A DNA stretch of 19,403 nt from an uncultured Desulfovibrio sp. (GCA_947176055.1 CAMWPE010000016.1:1-19403), one strand, 5' to 3'. Shown: positions 1 to 7,193, numbered from the stretch's first letter. Made by a program: numbers and translations. The notes: a model not told the origin generated them from the sequence alone.

Positions 1-335
1 GACACCAGCTGATCGCCCATGCTCTGGGCGCCAGAACGGAGAAACTGAAATTTGGCCACCACGGTTGCAACCACCCCGTTAAGGATCTGACCACCGGCAA
101 GATCGAGATCTCGTCCCAGAATCACGGCTTTCACGTAATCCTGGATGATAATCCGGAGCTGGAAGCCACGCATATAAATTTGAATGACGGCACTCTCGAG
201 GGCTTGCGCCATAAGACCAAACCTATAATGAGCCTGCAATATCATCCGGAAGCGGCCGCTGGGCCGCGGGATGGGACTCATCTTTTCCGTAGATTTCACA
301 AGCTGATCGGCGGGGGTAGCATAACGGGTAGATAA
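1..335 (+). CDS. carA: Carbamoyl-phosphate synthase small subunit, C-terminal fragment (5' end outside window)
   Basis: The frame is open from base 3 to the TAA at 333-335 and gives the last 110 residues of CarA, the glutamine amidotransferase subunit that feeds ammonia to CarB for carbamoyl phosphate (pyrimidine and arginine synthesis). Visible family landmarks are FGHHGCNHPV, SSQNHGF and the class I amidotransferase histidine/glutamate motif QYHPEAAAGPRD, whose H and E complete the catalytic triad. The nucleophilic cysteine lies upstream of the window. The C-terminus is at the usual distance after the HPE motif, so the gene ends intact. carB does not follow; the next gene is unrelated and has its own promoter, so carA and carB are either in the reverse order or unlinked here. 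Confidence 0.96.
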   Translation, partial: HQLIAHALGARTEKLKFGHHGCNHPVKDLTTGKIEISSQNHGFHVILDDNPELEATHINLNDGTLEGLRHKTKPIMSLQYHPEAAAGPRDGTHLFRRFHKLIGGGSITGR

Positions 336-336
336 T

Positions 337-430
337 GAAATTATTGATCCCGATATGGCGTTTTAGCCCGCGAAATTATCGCTCAAAGGAAATTGGCTCG
401 CCGTTAAGGGATAATTTCAAGCGAAGCTTG
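337..430. repeat. Repeated GAAATTAT motif and inverted repeats downstream of carA
   Basis: GAAATTAT occurs at 337-344 and 372-379 and inverted at 411-418. GAAATTATC (372-380) and GATAATTTC (410-418) form a perfect 9-base inverted repeat around a 29-base spacer. Directly after it, CAAGC (418-422) and GCTTG (426-430) form a 5-base-pair hairpin with a GAA loop. There is no T run, so it is not a standard terminator. It could be a protein binding site or a processed 3' end of the carA transcript; the role is not known. Confidence 0.4.
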
Positions 431-452
431 CCATAGGAAACCGCGCGTCGCT

Positions 453-490
453 ATTGCGGAAGTCGTTTTATGATCCTATACTTCCGCAAT
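453..490 (+). promoter_or_regulatory. Promoter embedded in a perfect 10-base inverted repeat
   Basis: A sigma70-type promoter is visible: -35 TTGCGG at 454-459, a 17-base spacer and -10 TATACT at 477-482, predicting a start near 489. The same bases form a perfect inverted repeat, ATTGCGGAAG (453-462) and CTTCCGCAAT (481-490), whose arms cover the -35 and the end of the -10. That geometry fits an operator for a dimeric repressor. It also makes a protein start at 454 unlikely and supports the start at 580 for the next gene. Confidence 0.5.
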
Positions 491-521
491 CCCGGCTGAC
501 ACAGGACTATCCAATGAACCA

Positions 522-564
522 GGGCGCGAGACCGGGGCTTGGCCGGACTTGGCGCCTCATTTTT
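522..564 (+). terminator. Attenuator-like hairpin with U tract in the leader of the FG-GAP gene
   Basis: GGGCGC (522-527) can pair with GCGCCT (552-557) with one G-U pair, and inside it CCGG (532-535) with CCGG (543-546). Five T's follow at 560-564. The element lies between the predicted transcription start (about 489) and the ribosome binding site of the gene at 580, so it would act on that gene's own transcript as a leader terminator. The internal loops make it only moderately stable. Confidence 0.35.
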
Positions 565-579
565 ATGGGAGAATATATT

Positions 580-2265
580 ATGCGACTCGCGATAAAAGTT
601 CGCGCGCTTTTTTGTCTGGCATGCGTCTTTGTCCTTTCCGCGGCCATTTGCCGCGCGGACGAAAAAATGTTTGTAATCATGCCTTTCTCCGTCAACGCCC
701 CGCAAAGCTATAGCTATCTGTCCAAAGCCGTGCCGGGAACCATCAGGAGCCATCTGTCCCAGCCCGGGGCGATCCGCGGCCAGGCCGGGCAGGCGAAAGT
801 TTCCTCGAAGGCCGACGCGGTCAAGGCGCTCAAGCAATCCAACGCCGATTACGCTATCTGGGGCGTCATAAACGTAGTGGGCAACGACGCGACCGTGGAG
901 CTGAACAGCGTGGACCGGCAGGGCAAAACATGGTCAAAGACCGCCTCCGGTCCGACGAGCCAACTGACTGGAACCGTGCAGGGCTTGAGCGCCGCGCTGG
1001 GAAGCGAAGCCATGGGCGTATCGGTCGCGCAAAAGCCGGGTTTTATGGCCAACAGGGGAGTCAAGGGCGCGACCCAGCAGAAAGGGGATATCATAGTTAA
1101 CGAAACTGGCAATTCCCAGGTCTATCTTAATCCCCAGTTCCGCTATCAGGGCGCTGGCTCCCAGGACGGCTCGCGCATGGTGAGTCAGCGGATTAAGACA
1201 AATATGGTCGATATGGCCGTTGCCGATTTTAACGGGGACGGCAAAAACGAGATAGCCGTGCTGGGCGACACGAAACTCGCCATATATGTCTGGGAGAAAG
1301 GAAACCAGCTGAAACAGCTCGGCGAAACCCAGGTTTCCTCTTCCAACAACAACTTTTCCATGCGCGCTATCGATCTGAACAGGGACGGCGCGGCCGATCT
1401 CGTGGTGTCCACCTTCGAGGAAGACAGCAATCGCCCCTATACCTATTTCTTCTCCTTCAAGGGCAACAAATTTACCCAGCCCTCGAAGCGTATTCCTTAT
1501 TTCGCCAGCGTATTGCGCATTCCGCCTACTTTCGCCCCGACGCTCGTAGGCCAGAATTTCGATACCGTGAAGCTGTTCGCCCCCGGCGTTCATCTTTTGG
1601 TAAAGAATGGCGACAAATACGCCCTGGGAACCCGTCTGGGTCTGCCTTCCGGAGCCAATGTCTATAATGTAGCCTGGATTCCAGCCGGAAAGGACAGCCC
1701 GCAGCCTTTGCTGGTCATGCTTACCGAAGACGAGAGGATCAAACTCTTCCAGGGCAACAGTATGAACCCTATTCATACCACAATGGAGCGGTTCTCCGGC
1801 TCGGCCACGGGCATGGAACATTATAAGAGTATGCCCGGTCTGGCCATAGACAAAAAATCCCAGTTGCCAGGCAAATATTACGCCCCAATGCGCCTCATCG
1901 CCGCCGATCTCGGCAACACCGGCGAAAATGTGCTGATGCTGAACAAACCCATATCGACGGCTTCCCAGCTCTTCGACCGTTATCGCTATTTTCCGCAAGG
2001 CGAAATTCACGCTCTCTTCTGGGATGGCGTGGGCCTCGCGCTAAAATGGAAAACGCGCCGGATTCGCGGCTCCGTGGCCGAAATTGATCTGGCCGACGTA
2101 ACCAACGACGGAATTACGGATCTGGTGGTCGGCGTCAACACGTCTCCGGAACTGGGCATTGGTTCCAGACAATGCATGATCATGGCCTATCCCCTTGACG
2201 TTACCCAGACGGATCCCAACACTCCCGCGGATATGAGCGATTTCGAAGTCAGTCCCCGCCGTTAA
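580..2265 (+). CDS. Secreted protein with TolB-like N-terminal domain and FG-GAP/VCBS beta-propeller
   Basis: This 561-residue protein starts at ATG 580, with GGGAG 8 bases upstream. An in-frame ATG at 454 lies inside the predicted promoter and adds no sensible sequence. Residues 1-30 form a signal peptide: basic MRLAIKVR, a hydrophobic core, and probable cleavage after CRA. Residues 32 to about 150 resemble the alpha/beta N-terminal domain of TolB-like periplasmic proteins (FVIMPFSVNAPQSYSYLSK...). From about residue 205, calcium-loop-type FG-GAP/VCBS repeats appear: DFNGDGKNEIAV (about 216), DLNRDGAADLVV (about 265) and DVTNDGITDLVV (about 506), with a degenerate DLGNTG copy between. These are typical blades of a beta-propeller. 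The protein is probably periplasmic or surface-associated, with a binding or scaffold role. The exact function is unknown; it has its own promoter and is not in an operon. Confidence 0.85.
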   Translation: MRLAIKVRALFCLACVFVLSAAICRADEKMFVIMPFSVNAPQSYSYLSKAVPGTIRSHLSQPGAIRGQAGQAKVSSKADAVKALKQSNADYAIWGVINVVGNDATVELNSVDRQGKTWSKTASGPTSQLTGTVQGLSAALGSEAMGVSVAQKPGFMANRGVKGATQQKGDIIVNETGNSQVYLNPQFRYQGAGSQDGSRMVSQRIKTNMVDMAVADFNGDGKNEIAVLGDTKLAIYVWEKGNQLKQLGETQVSSSNNNFSMRAIDLNRDGAADLVVSTFEEDSNRPYTYFFSFKGNKFTQPSKRIPYFASVLRIPPTFAPTLVGQNFDTVKLFAPGVHLLVKNGDKYALGTRLGLPSGANVYNVAWIPAGKDSPQPLLVMLTEDERIKLFQGNSMNPIHTTMERFSGSATGMEHYKSMPGLAIDKKSQLPGKYYAPMRLIAADLGNTGENVLMLNKPISTASQLFDRYRYFPQGEIHALFWDGVGLALKWKTRRIRGSVAEIDLADVTNDGITDLVVGVNTSPELGIGSRQCMIMAYPLDVTQTDPNTPADMSDFEVSPRR

Positions 2266-2332
2266 GCAAAGACGGCGAATTAATAAAGACACGGGGATTG
2301 GCGAATCTACCCGTCCCCGCGCGAGTCCGCGT

Positions 2333-3652
2333 ATGGAAAATAAAAAAAGCAAATCCCTCCGCATTCTTGTAATCGGATCCGGAGGCAGGGAACACGCGCT
2401 GGTCCGCAAGCTGGCCGCGAGTCCGTTGACGGAAAAAATATTCGTCGCTCCAGGCAACGGAGGAACCGCCGGGCTGGCGGAAAACGTAGCCATAGCCGCC
2501 GACGATATCGAAGGCCTCGCCGGATTCGCCCGCGAAAACGGCATCGATCTCGTCGTCCCCGGGCCGGAAGCGCCCCTGACCCTGGGCGTAACCGACGTCA
2601 TGAGACAGGCTGGCATAATCTGCTTCGGACCTGACAAATATTGCGCCGCGCTCGAAGGCAGCAAAATTTTCGCGAAAGAGATCATGCGCGCCGCGAATAC
2701 GCCGACAGCCGCTTGCCGCGTTTTCGACAATGTCGATGACGCCCGCGAATACGCCGCGAAAGCCGATCGTCCTCTGGCGATCAAGGCCGACGGACTTGCC
2801 GGCGGCAAAGGGGTGATTGTGGCGCGGGATCGGGACGAAGCCGCGCGCGCCATCGATGAAATCATGTCGTCGGGAAAATTTGGCGAAGCCGCGAAAAAAA
2901 TCCTCATCGAGGAAAAACTGGAAGGCGAAGAAGTATCCCTGCTGTTTTTTTGCGACGGCAAAGTCGCCGTTCCGTTGCCGTCGGCGCAGGATCACAAGCG
3001 GGTTTACGACGGCGATCTCGGCCCCAACACCGGCGGCATGGGGGCTTACAGCCCCGCTCCCTGTCTGCCTGACGAAGAGGCGGATGCCGTCGCCGATCTT
3101 GTGGCCCGGCCTGTTTTGGCCGAACTGGAAAGGCGCGGCCATCCTTTCCGCGGCGTTCTCTACGCGGGCCTCATGCTGACCGCGGACGGTCCGAAAGTTC
3201 TGGAATACAACGTCCGCTTTGGCGATCCGGAATGCCAGCCGCTTCTCGCCCGTCTGGAAAGCGATCTTGTCTCCCATATGCTCGCCTGCGTAAACGGAAC
3301 TCTCGGCGAGGAAAAGATTGTATTTTCGCCGAAAACGGCGCTGGGAGTAGTCCTGGCCGCCGAAGGCTATCCTGACAACTATCCTAAAAACCTGAAGATC
3401 GAAGGACTCGATGACGCCGCGGACGAGGGGGTCGCTATTTATCACAGCGGAACCAAATACGAAAACGGAGAGCTGGCGAGTTCGGGCGGACGGGTACTGT
3501 GCGCCACCGCGCTGGGCGACGATCTGCAAGACGCCCGGAACCGGGCTTATCGCGCCCTGGAAAAGATCAAAATGCCACACTCTCATTTCAGGAAGGATAT
3601 TGGAGCCAAAGGATTGGACAGACTCCGTCGCGAAAAGAAAAAGGGCTCATGA
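2333..3652 (+). CDS. purD: Phosphoribosylamine-glycine ligase (GAR synthetase)
   Basis: PurD joins glycine to 5-phosphoribosylamine with ATP, the second step of de novo purine synthesis in the cytosol. The 439-residue protein shows the N-terminal RILVIGSGGREHALV signature, the ATP-grasp lysine and glycine loop (IKADGLAGGKGVIVA, K151 and GGKG 157-160), the substrate loop PNTGGMGAYSP (about 231-241) and the family signature EYNVRFGDPECQPLL (about 291-305) with the metal-binding acidic and asparagine residues. The length is slightly above the usual 420-430 because of a lysine-rich tail. The ATG at 2333 has only a weak ribosome binding site, but no better start lies upstream, and the family motif begins a dozen residues in. 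No other pur gene is adjacent. Confidence 0.97.
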   Translation: MENKKSKSLRILVIGSGGREHALVRKLAASPLTEKIFVAPGNGGTAGLAENVAIAADDIEGLAGFARENGIDLVVPGPEAPLTLGVTDVMRQAGIICFGPDKYCAALEGSKIFAKEIMRAANTPTAACRVFDNVDDAREYAAKADRPLAIKADGLAGGKGVIVARDRDEAARAIDEIMSSGKFGEAAKKILIEEKLEGEEVSLLFFCDGKVAVPLPSAQDHKRVYDGDLGPNTGGMGAYSPAPCLPDEEADAVADLVARPVLAELERRGHPFRGVLYAGLMLTADGPKVLEYNVRFGDPECQPLLARLESDLVSHMLACVNGTLGEEKIVFSPKTALGVVLAAEGYPDNYPKNLKIEGLDDAADEGVAIYHSGTKYENGELASSGGRVLCATALGDDLQDARNRAYRALEKIKMPHSHFRKDIGAKGLDRLRREKKKGS

Positions 3653-3700
3653 CTGACTCCGGAGCGCGCGCCGACGAATAGCCGCTTCGTTGAAAGATAT

Positions 3701-3729
3701 CCTGGCGCCGTCGCCGGGACGAACTTTTT
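3701..3729 (+). terminator. Probable intrinsic terminator after purD
   Basis: CCTGGCG (3701-3707) pairs with CGCCGGG (3712-3718) around a CCGT tetraloop: 7 base pairs, mostly G-C, with one G-U pair. Six bases later comes a run of five T's (3725-3729). The gap between stem and T run is longer than ideal. The location, 48 bases after the purD stop, fits. Confidence 0.5.
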
Positions 3730-3780
3730 ATATCCGCCGCGAGATTCGTCCCGCATACGGGGAACGGTTTTCGCGGATAT
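3715..3780 (+). promoter_or_regulatory. Interleaved inverted repeats upstream of the MFS gene
   Basis: Two perfect inverted repeats are interleaved. CGGGACGAA (3715-3723) matches TTCGTCCCG (3745-3753), and ATATCCGC (3730-3737) matches GCGGATAT (3773-3780). The order A-B-A'-B' means both stems can coexist only as a pseudoknot, or act as alternative folds. CCCG (3750-3753) can also pair locally with CGGG (3758-3761), and the first arm overlaps the purD terminator stem. The region is the leader or operator zone of the transporter gene at 3810. It matches no riboswitch I recognise. Confidence 0.4.
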
Positions 3781-3809
3781 TGTTTTAAATAAAATTTTGA
3801 GGCTTTGCT

Positions 3810-5090
3810 ATGGTGGAAGCCATTTTGAGCATTTTTGGCCGCGCGCGTTTCGTCGGGCCGCAAAAACCTCCCAAACGCTGGGATAAGCCCGGTTATCAAC
3901 CTCAAAAATTATTGTCCCGGGATTTTATTCTCCTCTTTTTCATGGCCATGTGCTCAAACAGTTATATCGCCGTGTATTACTGTTTCGAGCAATGGATGGA
4001 GGGGTTGAGAATAGACGCGACCTGGCGCGGGATACTCCTCTCCTCCCTTTTCGCCATGATTCTTGTGTTCCGGCCCGTGACCAGTATGTTCATGCTCCGT
4101 TTTGGCAAGCTCTGGCCAATGCTCCTTTCGCTGATCGCCGCGACGTCCGTCATGACACTGTATCCCTTTGTCTCAGCGTCGGGAGCCATCCCCATGATTT
4201 TATGCTTGCGCCTGATTCAGGGCGTGGCGCTGGCGATCTACTCGGCCTGCACGGTGGGCGTGCTTGTCGAATGCATTCCTCCCGGGCAAAGCGCGAGAGG
4301 TTTCGCCCTCTTTTCCCTGACCATGCTCCTGCCTTATTCCATTATCCCCGCCTTATCGGAAGTTCTATTGCCCCTGGTCGGCGGCGAGGCCCGTCTTTTC
4401 GCCTGGACGGCGATCCTCGGGATTCCATCCCTGATCATGGTTTTATTGCTGGAAAAACGCTTGCGAAAACCGGAAATAACTCCCGCCGAAGCGATCGGTC
4501 TCACCCGGGAAAAATTGCTTTTTTCCATAACTCATTCGGGACTCGCTTTTGTCTATCTTGCTTGTCTCTCGTTCAGCTCGACCACGGTGCTGGCTATCTT
4601 CTTCATGAAAGGACTTTGCGGGTTGACCGGCGCGCATCCTGCCCACTTTTTTACCGCCTATAGCGTAACCATCATTCTGGTCAGGGTCTTTGGCAGCCAT
4701 CGTATGGACACTCTGCCCAGGCATAAATACACTATTATCTGCTCGCTGGTTCTGGCCGCGTGCATGGCGGGCTTCGCCTATGGCTCGTCCGCTTATTTTA
4801 TTCCCATCGCCTGCGTTTACGGTCTTGGTCTGGGTTTTTTATATCCTCTCCTGGCCGCCGCCGTTTACGATAGATCCACGCCGGAGACACGGTCGATTAA
4901 CTCAAACGTAATGATGGCCACCTTCGATGCCAGCGGCATGCTGGCGCCGGTTCTAGGAGGCTTTGTAATAGCGGAAGGTTTCGGATATCGCGGCGTGTTT
5001 GTCACAGCCGCATTCACTGTGGGTTTATGCGGCCTGTGCATGGCCATCGATAAGGTAAGACTGGTCAAAAAGCCTCGGGAGGGCAAATAA
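3810..5090 (+). CDS. Major facilitator superfamily transporter
   Basis: This 426-residue integral membrane protein has about twelve hydrophobic segments in two halves. They are separated by a charged central loop around residues 215-235 (LEKRLRKPEITPAEAIG...), the standard MFS layout. A cytoplasmic N-terminal stretch of about 30 residues precedes the first helix (RDFILLFFMAMCSNSYIAVY). The loop after helix 2 (LRFGKLW) occupies the place of the MFS loop 2-3 motif. The start at ATG 3810 has TGAGG about 8 bases upstream. It resembles drug or sugar efflux permeases in general, but the substrate cannot be read from sequence. Its TAA is 3 bases before the VIT-family metal transporter, so the two genes are almost certainly co-transcribed. 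That pairing hints at metal or metal-complex traffic, but this is inference. Confidence 0.88.
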   Translation: MVEAILSIFGRARFVGPQKPPKRWDKPGYQPQKLLSRDFILLFFMAMCSNSYIAVYYCFEQWMEGLRIDATWRGILLSSLFAMILVFRPVTSMFMLRFGKLWPMLLSLIAATSVMTLYPFVSASGAIPMILCLRLIQGVALAIYSACTVGVLVECIPPGQSARGFALFSLTMLLPYSIIPALSEVLLPLVGGEARLFAWTAILGIPSLIMVLLLEKRLRKPEITPAEAIGLTREKLLFSITHSGLAFVYLACLSFSSTTVLAIFFMKGLCGLTGAHPAHFFTAYSVTIILVRVFGSHRMDTLPRHKYTIICSLVLAACMAGFAYGSSAYFIPIACVYGLGLGFLYPLLAAAVYDRSTPETRSINSNVMMATFDASGMLAPVLGGFVIAEGFGYRGVFVTAAFTVGLCGLCMAIDKVRLVKKPREGK

Positions 5091-5093
5091 AAT

Positions 5094-5522
5094 ATGGCGC
5101 GTTGCCGATACGGCGAAAAAAATTCTGATCCGGCCAGAAGGGCCTATATCGCCGCGGTCATCCTGGGTTTGAACGACGCGCTAGTGGAGCTTACCGGCGC
5201 TCTGGCTGGTTTTACCGTATCCCTGGGCGACAGCAGGACAATCGCCCTGGCGGGGCTGACGACCGGCGTGGCCGCGACCCTTTCCATGGCTTCGGCGGAA
5301 TATCTGGCCGAAAAAAGTCGTCGCGATCTCAGAATAGCCCTGAAGGCGTCCCTGTCCACCGGTCTGGCCTATCTTCTGACGACGACCGTCCTTCTCGCGC
5401 CTTATCTGTTTATAAAAGATCCAGTCCGCGCGCTCGTGATTACCGTCTCTCTGGCCGCGCTGGCCACCGCCGGCTATTCCTGGATCGTAAGCGAGTTGCA
5501 ATGCCGCGATTTCCGGAAGTAG
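5094..5522 (+). CDS. Small VIT1/CCC1-family iron/manganese transporter, truncated by an in-frame TAG
   Basis: VIT/CCC1 proteins move Fe2+ or Mn2+ across membranes, usually exporting or storing it. The 142-residue frame begins 3 bases after the MFS stop, with GGGAGG 10 bases upstream. It shows the family signature in helix 1 (YIAAVILGLNDALVELTGAL), the glycine-rich helix 1-2 loop, helix 2 ending TLSMASAEYLAEKS, then helices 3 (about 83-105) and 4 (about 112-133). The cytoplasmic metal-binding insert seen in plant-type VIT1 is absent, as in other short bacterial and archaeal members. Translation stops at TAG (5520-5522) right where helix 5 should begin, and an open, hydrophobic continuation follows in the same frame. 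The product is therefore probably a four-helix truncation, functional or not. Confidence 0.82.
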   Translation: MARCRYGEKNSDPARRAYIAAVILGLNDALVELTGALAGFTVSLGDSRTIALAGLTTGVAATLSMASAEYLAEKSRRDLRIALKASLSTGLAYLLTTTVLLAPYLFIKDPVRALVITVSLAALATAGYSWIVSELQCRDFRK

Positions 5523-5618
5523 CTCGTGGAAACCTGGGCGCTAAGCGCGGTCGTCGCAGTCCTTTGTTTCGCCATAGCCTTTGGAGCCAATAAAATATTT
5601 AGCGTGGCTCCGGCCTGA
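5523..5618 (+). pseudogene. In-frame continuation of the VIT gene encoding the missing helix 5
   Basis: Directly after the TAG, the same frame stays open for 31 codons to a TGA at 5616-5618. It encodes LVETWALSAVVAVLCFAI followed by AFGANKIFSVAPA: a short amphipathic entry, a clean transmembrane stretch and a basic end, which is what the fifth VIT helix looks like. The joined protein would have about 174 residues, normal for a VIT member without the metal-binding insert. A single-base change (for example TGG to TAG) would explain it. No separate start codon with a ribosome binding site is apparent for this piece. Confidence 0.6.
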
Positions 5619-5675
5619 CGTAGCTTTAGTCTTCCATTTCCTCATTGCCGCGGCTTCGTCGCGCGCAAAGCGCTG

Positions 5676-7193
5676 TTACTTGTCCGTAAGCATCAGGGTA
5701 TATCTGTCGACAGGCGCGAATTCGTCTGTTAACGGCGGCGTGTCTTCGGGAATGTCGCCTTCGTAGCGGCGTCTTTCCATCCGCTCTATTTCCTTCGCGT
5801 CCGGGGAGACGGGGACAATAGCCGGCGACGACGCTTCCGGCTTCAGCGGATCCCGCGCTAATATAATCAGATTCTGGACTTTGTCCGGCTGATTGGGATA
5901 GCCGACGCAATAAACGTCGATATCCGGAAATGCCTTTTTCAGGTTTTGCCACACGGAGCGGAACAGGCGGCCGTTTTCGCCCGTTATGGCGGAAATCATG
6001 TTCATTACCAGAACTCCGCCGGGGGCCGCGGCGCGCCGGAGTTCGCGGATCGCCTCCGCCGTGCCCATTTGAAAAGGTATGGAGTAATGGGAGTTGAAAA
6101 CATCCACGAAAATCAGATCGTATTGATCCCGCTGACGATTCAGAAATTGCCGCGCGTCGCGATGCTCTATTTCCATCCGGGGATCATCCTTCAGGGCGAA
6201 ATGCTCGCGCGCCGTTTTCGTCATTGCCGGGTCGATCTCCACGACTTTCAATGAAAAGTCCGGATCGATGCCGCTTTTTCCCGATAACAGCCATTTGGGC
6301 ACGGAATAGCCTCCTCCGCCTAGCATTAGAATCTTTTTGGCTCGCGGCGCGTATTTGGGACCCAGGGCGTAATAGCGGGTATAATCGAAATACGGCTCGG
6401 CCGGGTCGTCTATGAGCATACCGGACTGGGAATAGCCCGGATCAGTGGCCATCAGGCGGATAGCCGCGCCGCCGCGCGAGGAGTCGCGTCCATTCATGAG
6501 CCGGATTACATTGTAGGGGCTTTCGATAATTTCTTCGCCGTATTTTTCTTTGCGCCATTGGGAATAAGCCATATCCTGCCACGCCAGAAAGACAAATACC
6601 GCAAGGAGGACAAGGCGGAGCCAGAATTTTTTTGGCGAAACGAGCAGGGACAGGATTAACAGGACGAAGGCGATCCCCCAGACTATGGCCGCGCTGGCGA
6701 ACAGTGATATAAGGACGAAACCGCCAAGGAAGGAGCCGATAATGCTGCCAGCGGTCGAAAGCGCGTAAAGGCGTCCCACAGTGGCTCCGGCTGTGTCAAT
6801 GGAAGCGATTCGCAAGCGGATGACATAGGGGGTTATCATGCCGAAAAAGAATGCGGGCAACGCGAAGACGGCTATGGCCGACGCGACGGCCGCCGCGTAG
6901 AGGTTGTCTATCCCGCCGGCGATAGCCGCGCCCATGGAGGCGTGAAAGAACGCGGTTATGGCGCTCCCCGCCGCCGCGCCAGTCAACGCTTCGGCCAAGC
7001 CTTTAAGGGAGAGTTTTTTATCCGCGAACACGCCCCCGGCCCATGCGCCAAGGGCGAGGAAAGCCAGGACGATTCCTATGACGCTTGTCCAGACAATGGC
7101 GGAAGTGCCGACATGCGGAGCCAGCATCCGTCCGCCGACCATCTCGAGGATCATCACAAGCGCGCCGCAGATAAACACAGTCGTTTCGAGCAT
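5676..7193 (-). CDS. Membrane-fused spermidine-synthase-like protein
   Basis: This 505-residue protein has two parts. Residues 1 to about 205 hold about six to seven transmembrane helices of the type seen in proteins annotated as fused MFS/spermidine synthase (MLETTVFICGALVMILEMVG). Residues about 225-505 are a Rossmann-fold aminopropyltransferase-like domain. They include the glycine loop LMLGGGGYSVP (about 288-297), the acidic strand end VVEIDPAM, the DARQFL segment and the strand YDLIFVDVFNSH (about 355-367). In true spermidine synthases that last strand carries D-x-x-D-P, where the second aspartate is the catalytic base; here it is N and the proline is missing. Aminopropyl transfer is therefore doubtful and the real substrate is unknown. 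A weak GGGATGAG lies upstream of the start. It is 64 bases downstream of the tehA-like gene and probably in its operon. Confidence 0.88.
   Translation of the reverse strand: MLETTVFICGALVMILEMVGGRMLAPHVGTSAIVWTSVIGIVLAFLALGAWAGGVFADKKLSLKGLAEALTGAAAGSAITAFFHASMGAAIAGGIDNLYAAAVASAIAVFALPAFFFGMITPYVIRLRIASIDTAGATVGRLYALSTAGSIIGSFLGGFVLISLFASAAIVWGIAFVLLILSLLVSPKKFWLRLVLLAVFVFLAWQDMAYSQWRKEKYGEEIIESPYNVIRLMNGRDSSRGGAAIRLMATDPGYSQSGMLIDDPAEPYFDYTRYYALGPKYAPRAKKILMLGGGGYSVPKWLLSGKSGIDPDFSLKVVEIDPAMTKTAREHFALKDDPRMEIEHRDARQFLNRQRDQYDLIFVDVFNSHYSIPFQMGTAEAIRELRRAAAPGGVLVMNMISAITGENGRLFRSVWQNLKKAFPDIDVYCVGYPNQPDKVQNLIILARDPLKPEASSPAIVPVSPDAKEIERMERRRYEGDIPEDTPPLTDEFAPVDRYTLMLTDK

Noticed and set aside
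454..579. N-terminal extension of the FG-GAP protein from ATG 454
   Set aside because: It lies in the predicted promoter and leader, would bury the signal peptide 42 residues in, and lacks a ribosome binding site; ATG 580 has both signals.
934..3586. Long minus-strand frames opposite the FG-GAP protein and purD
   Set aside because: The plus strand encodes recognised proteins; the antisense translations show no domain and only compositional patterns.
5520..5522. Genome-wide amber recoding (for example pyrrolysine) as explanation of the VIT TAG
   Set aside because: thiL ends with TAG immediately after its conserved C-terminus, so TAG serves as an ordinary stop; no pyl gene is in the window. 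Local readthrough is not excluded.
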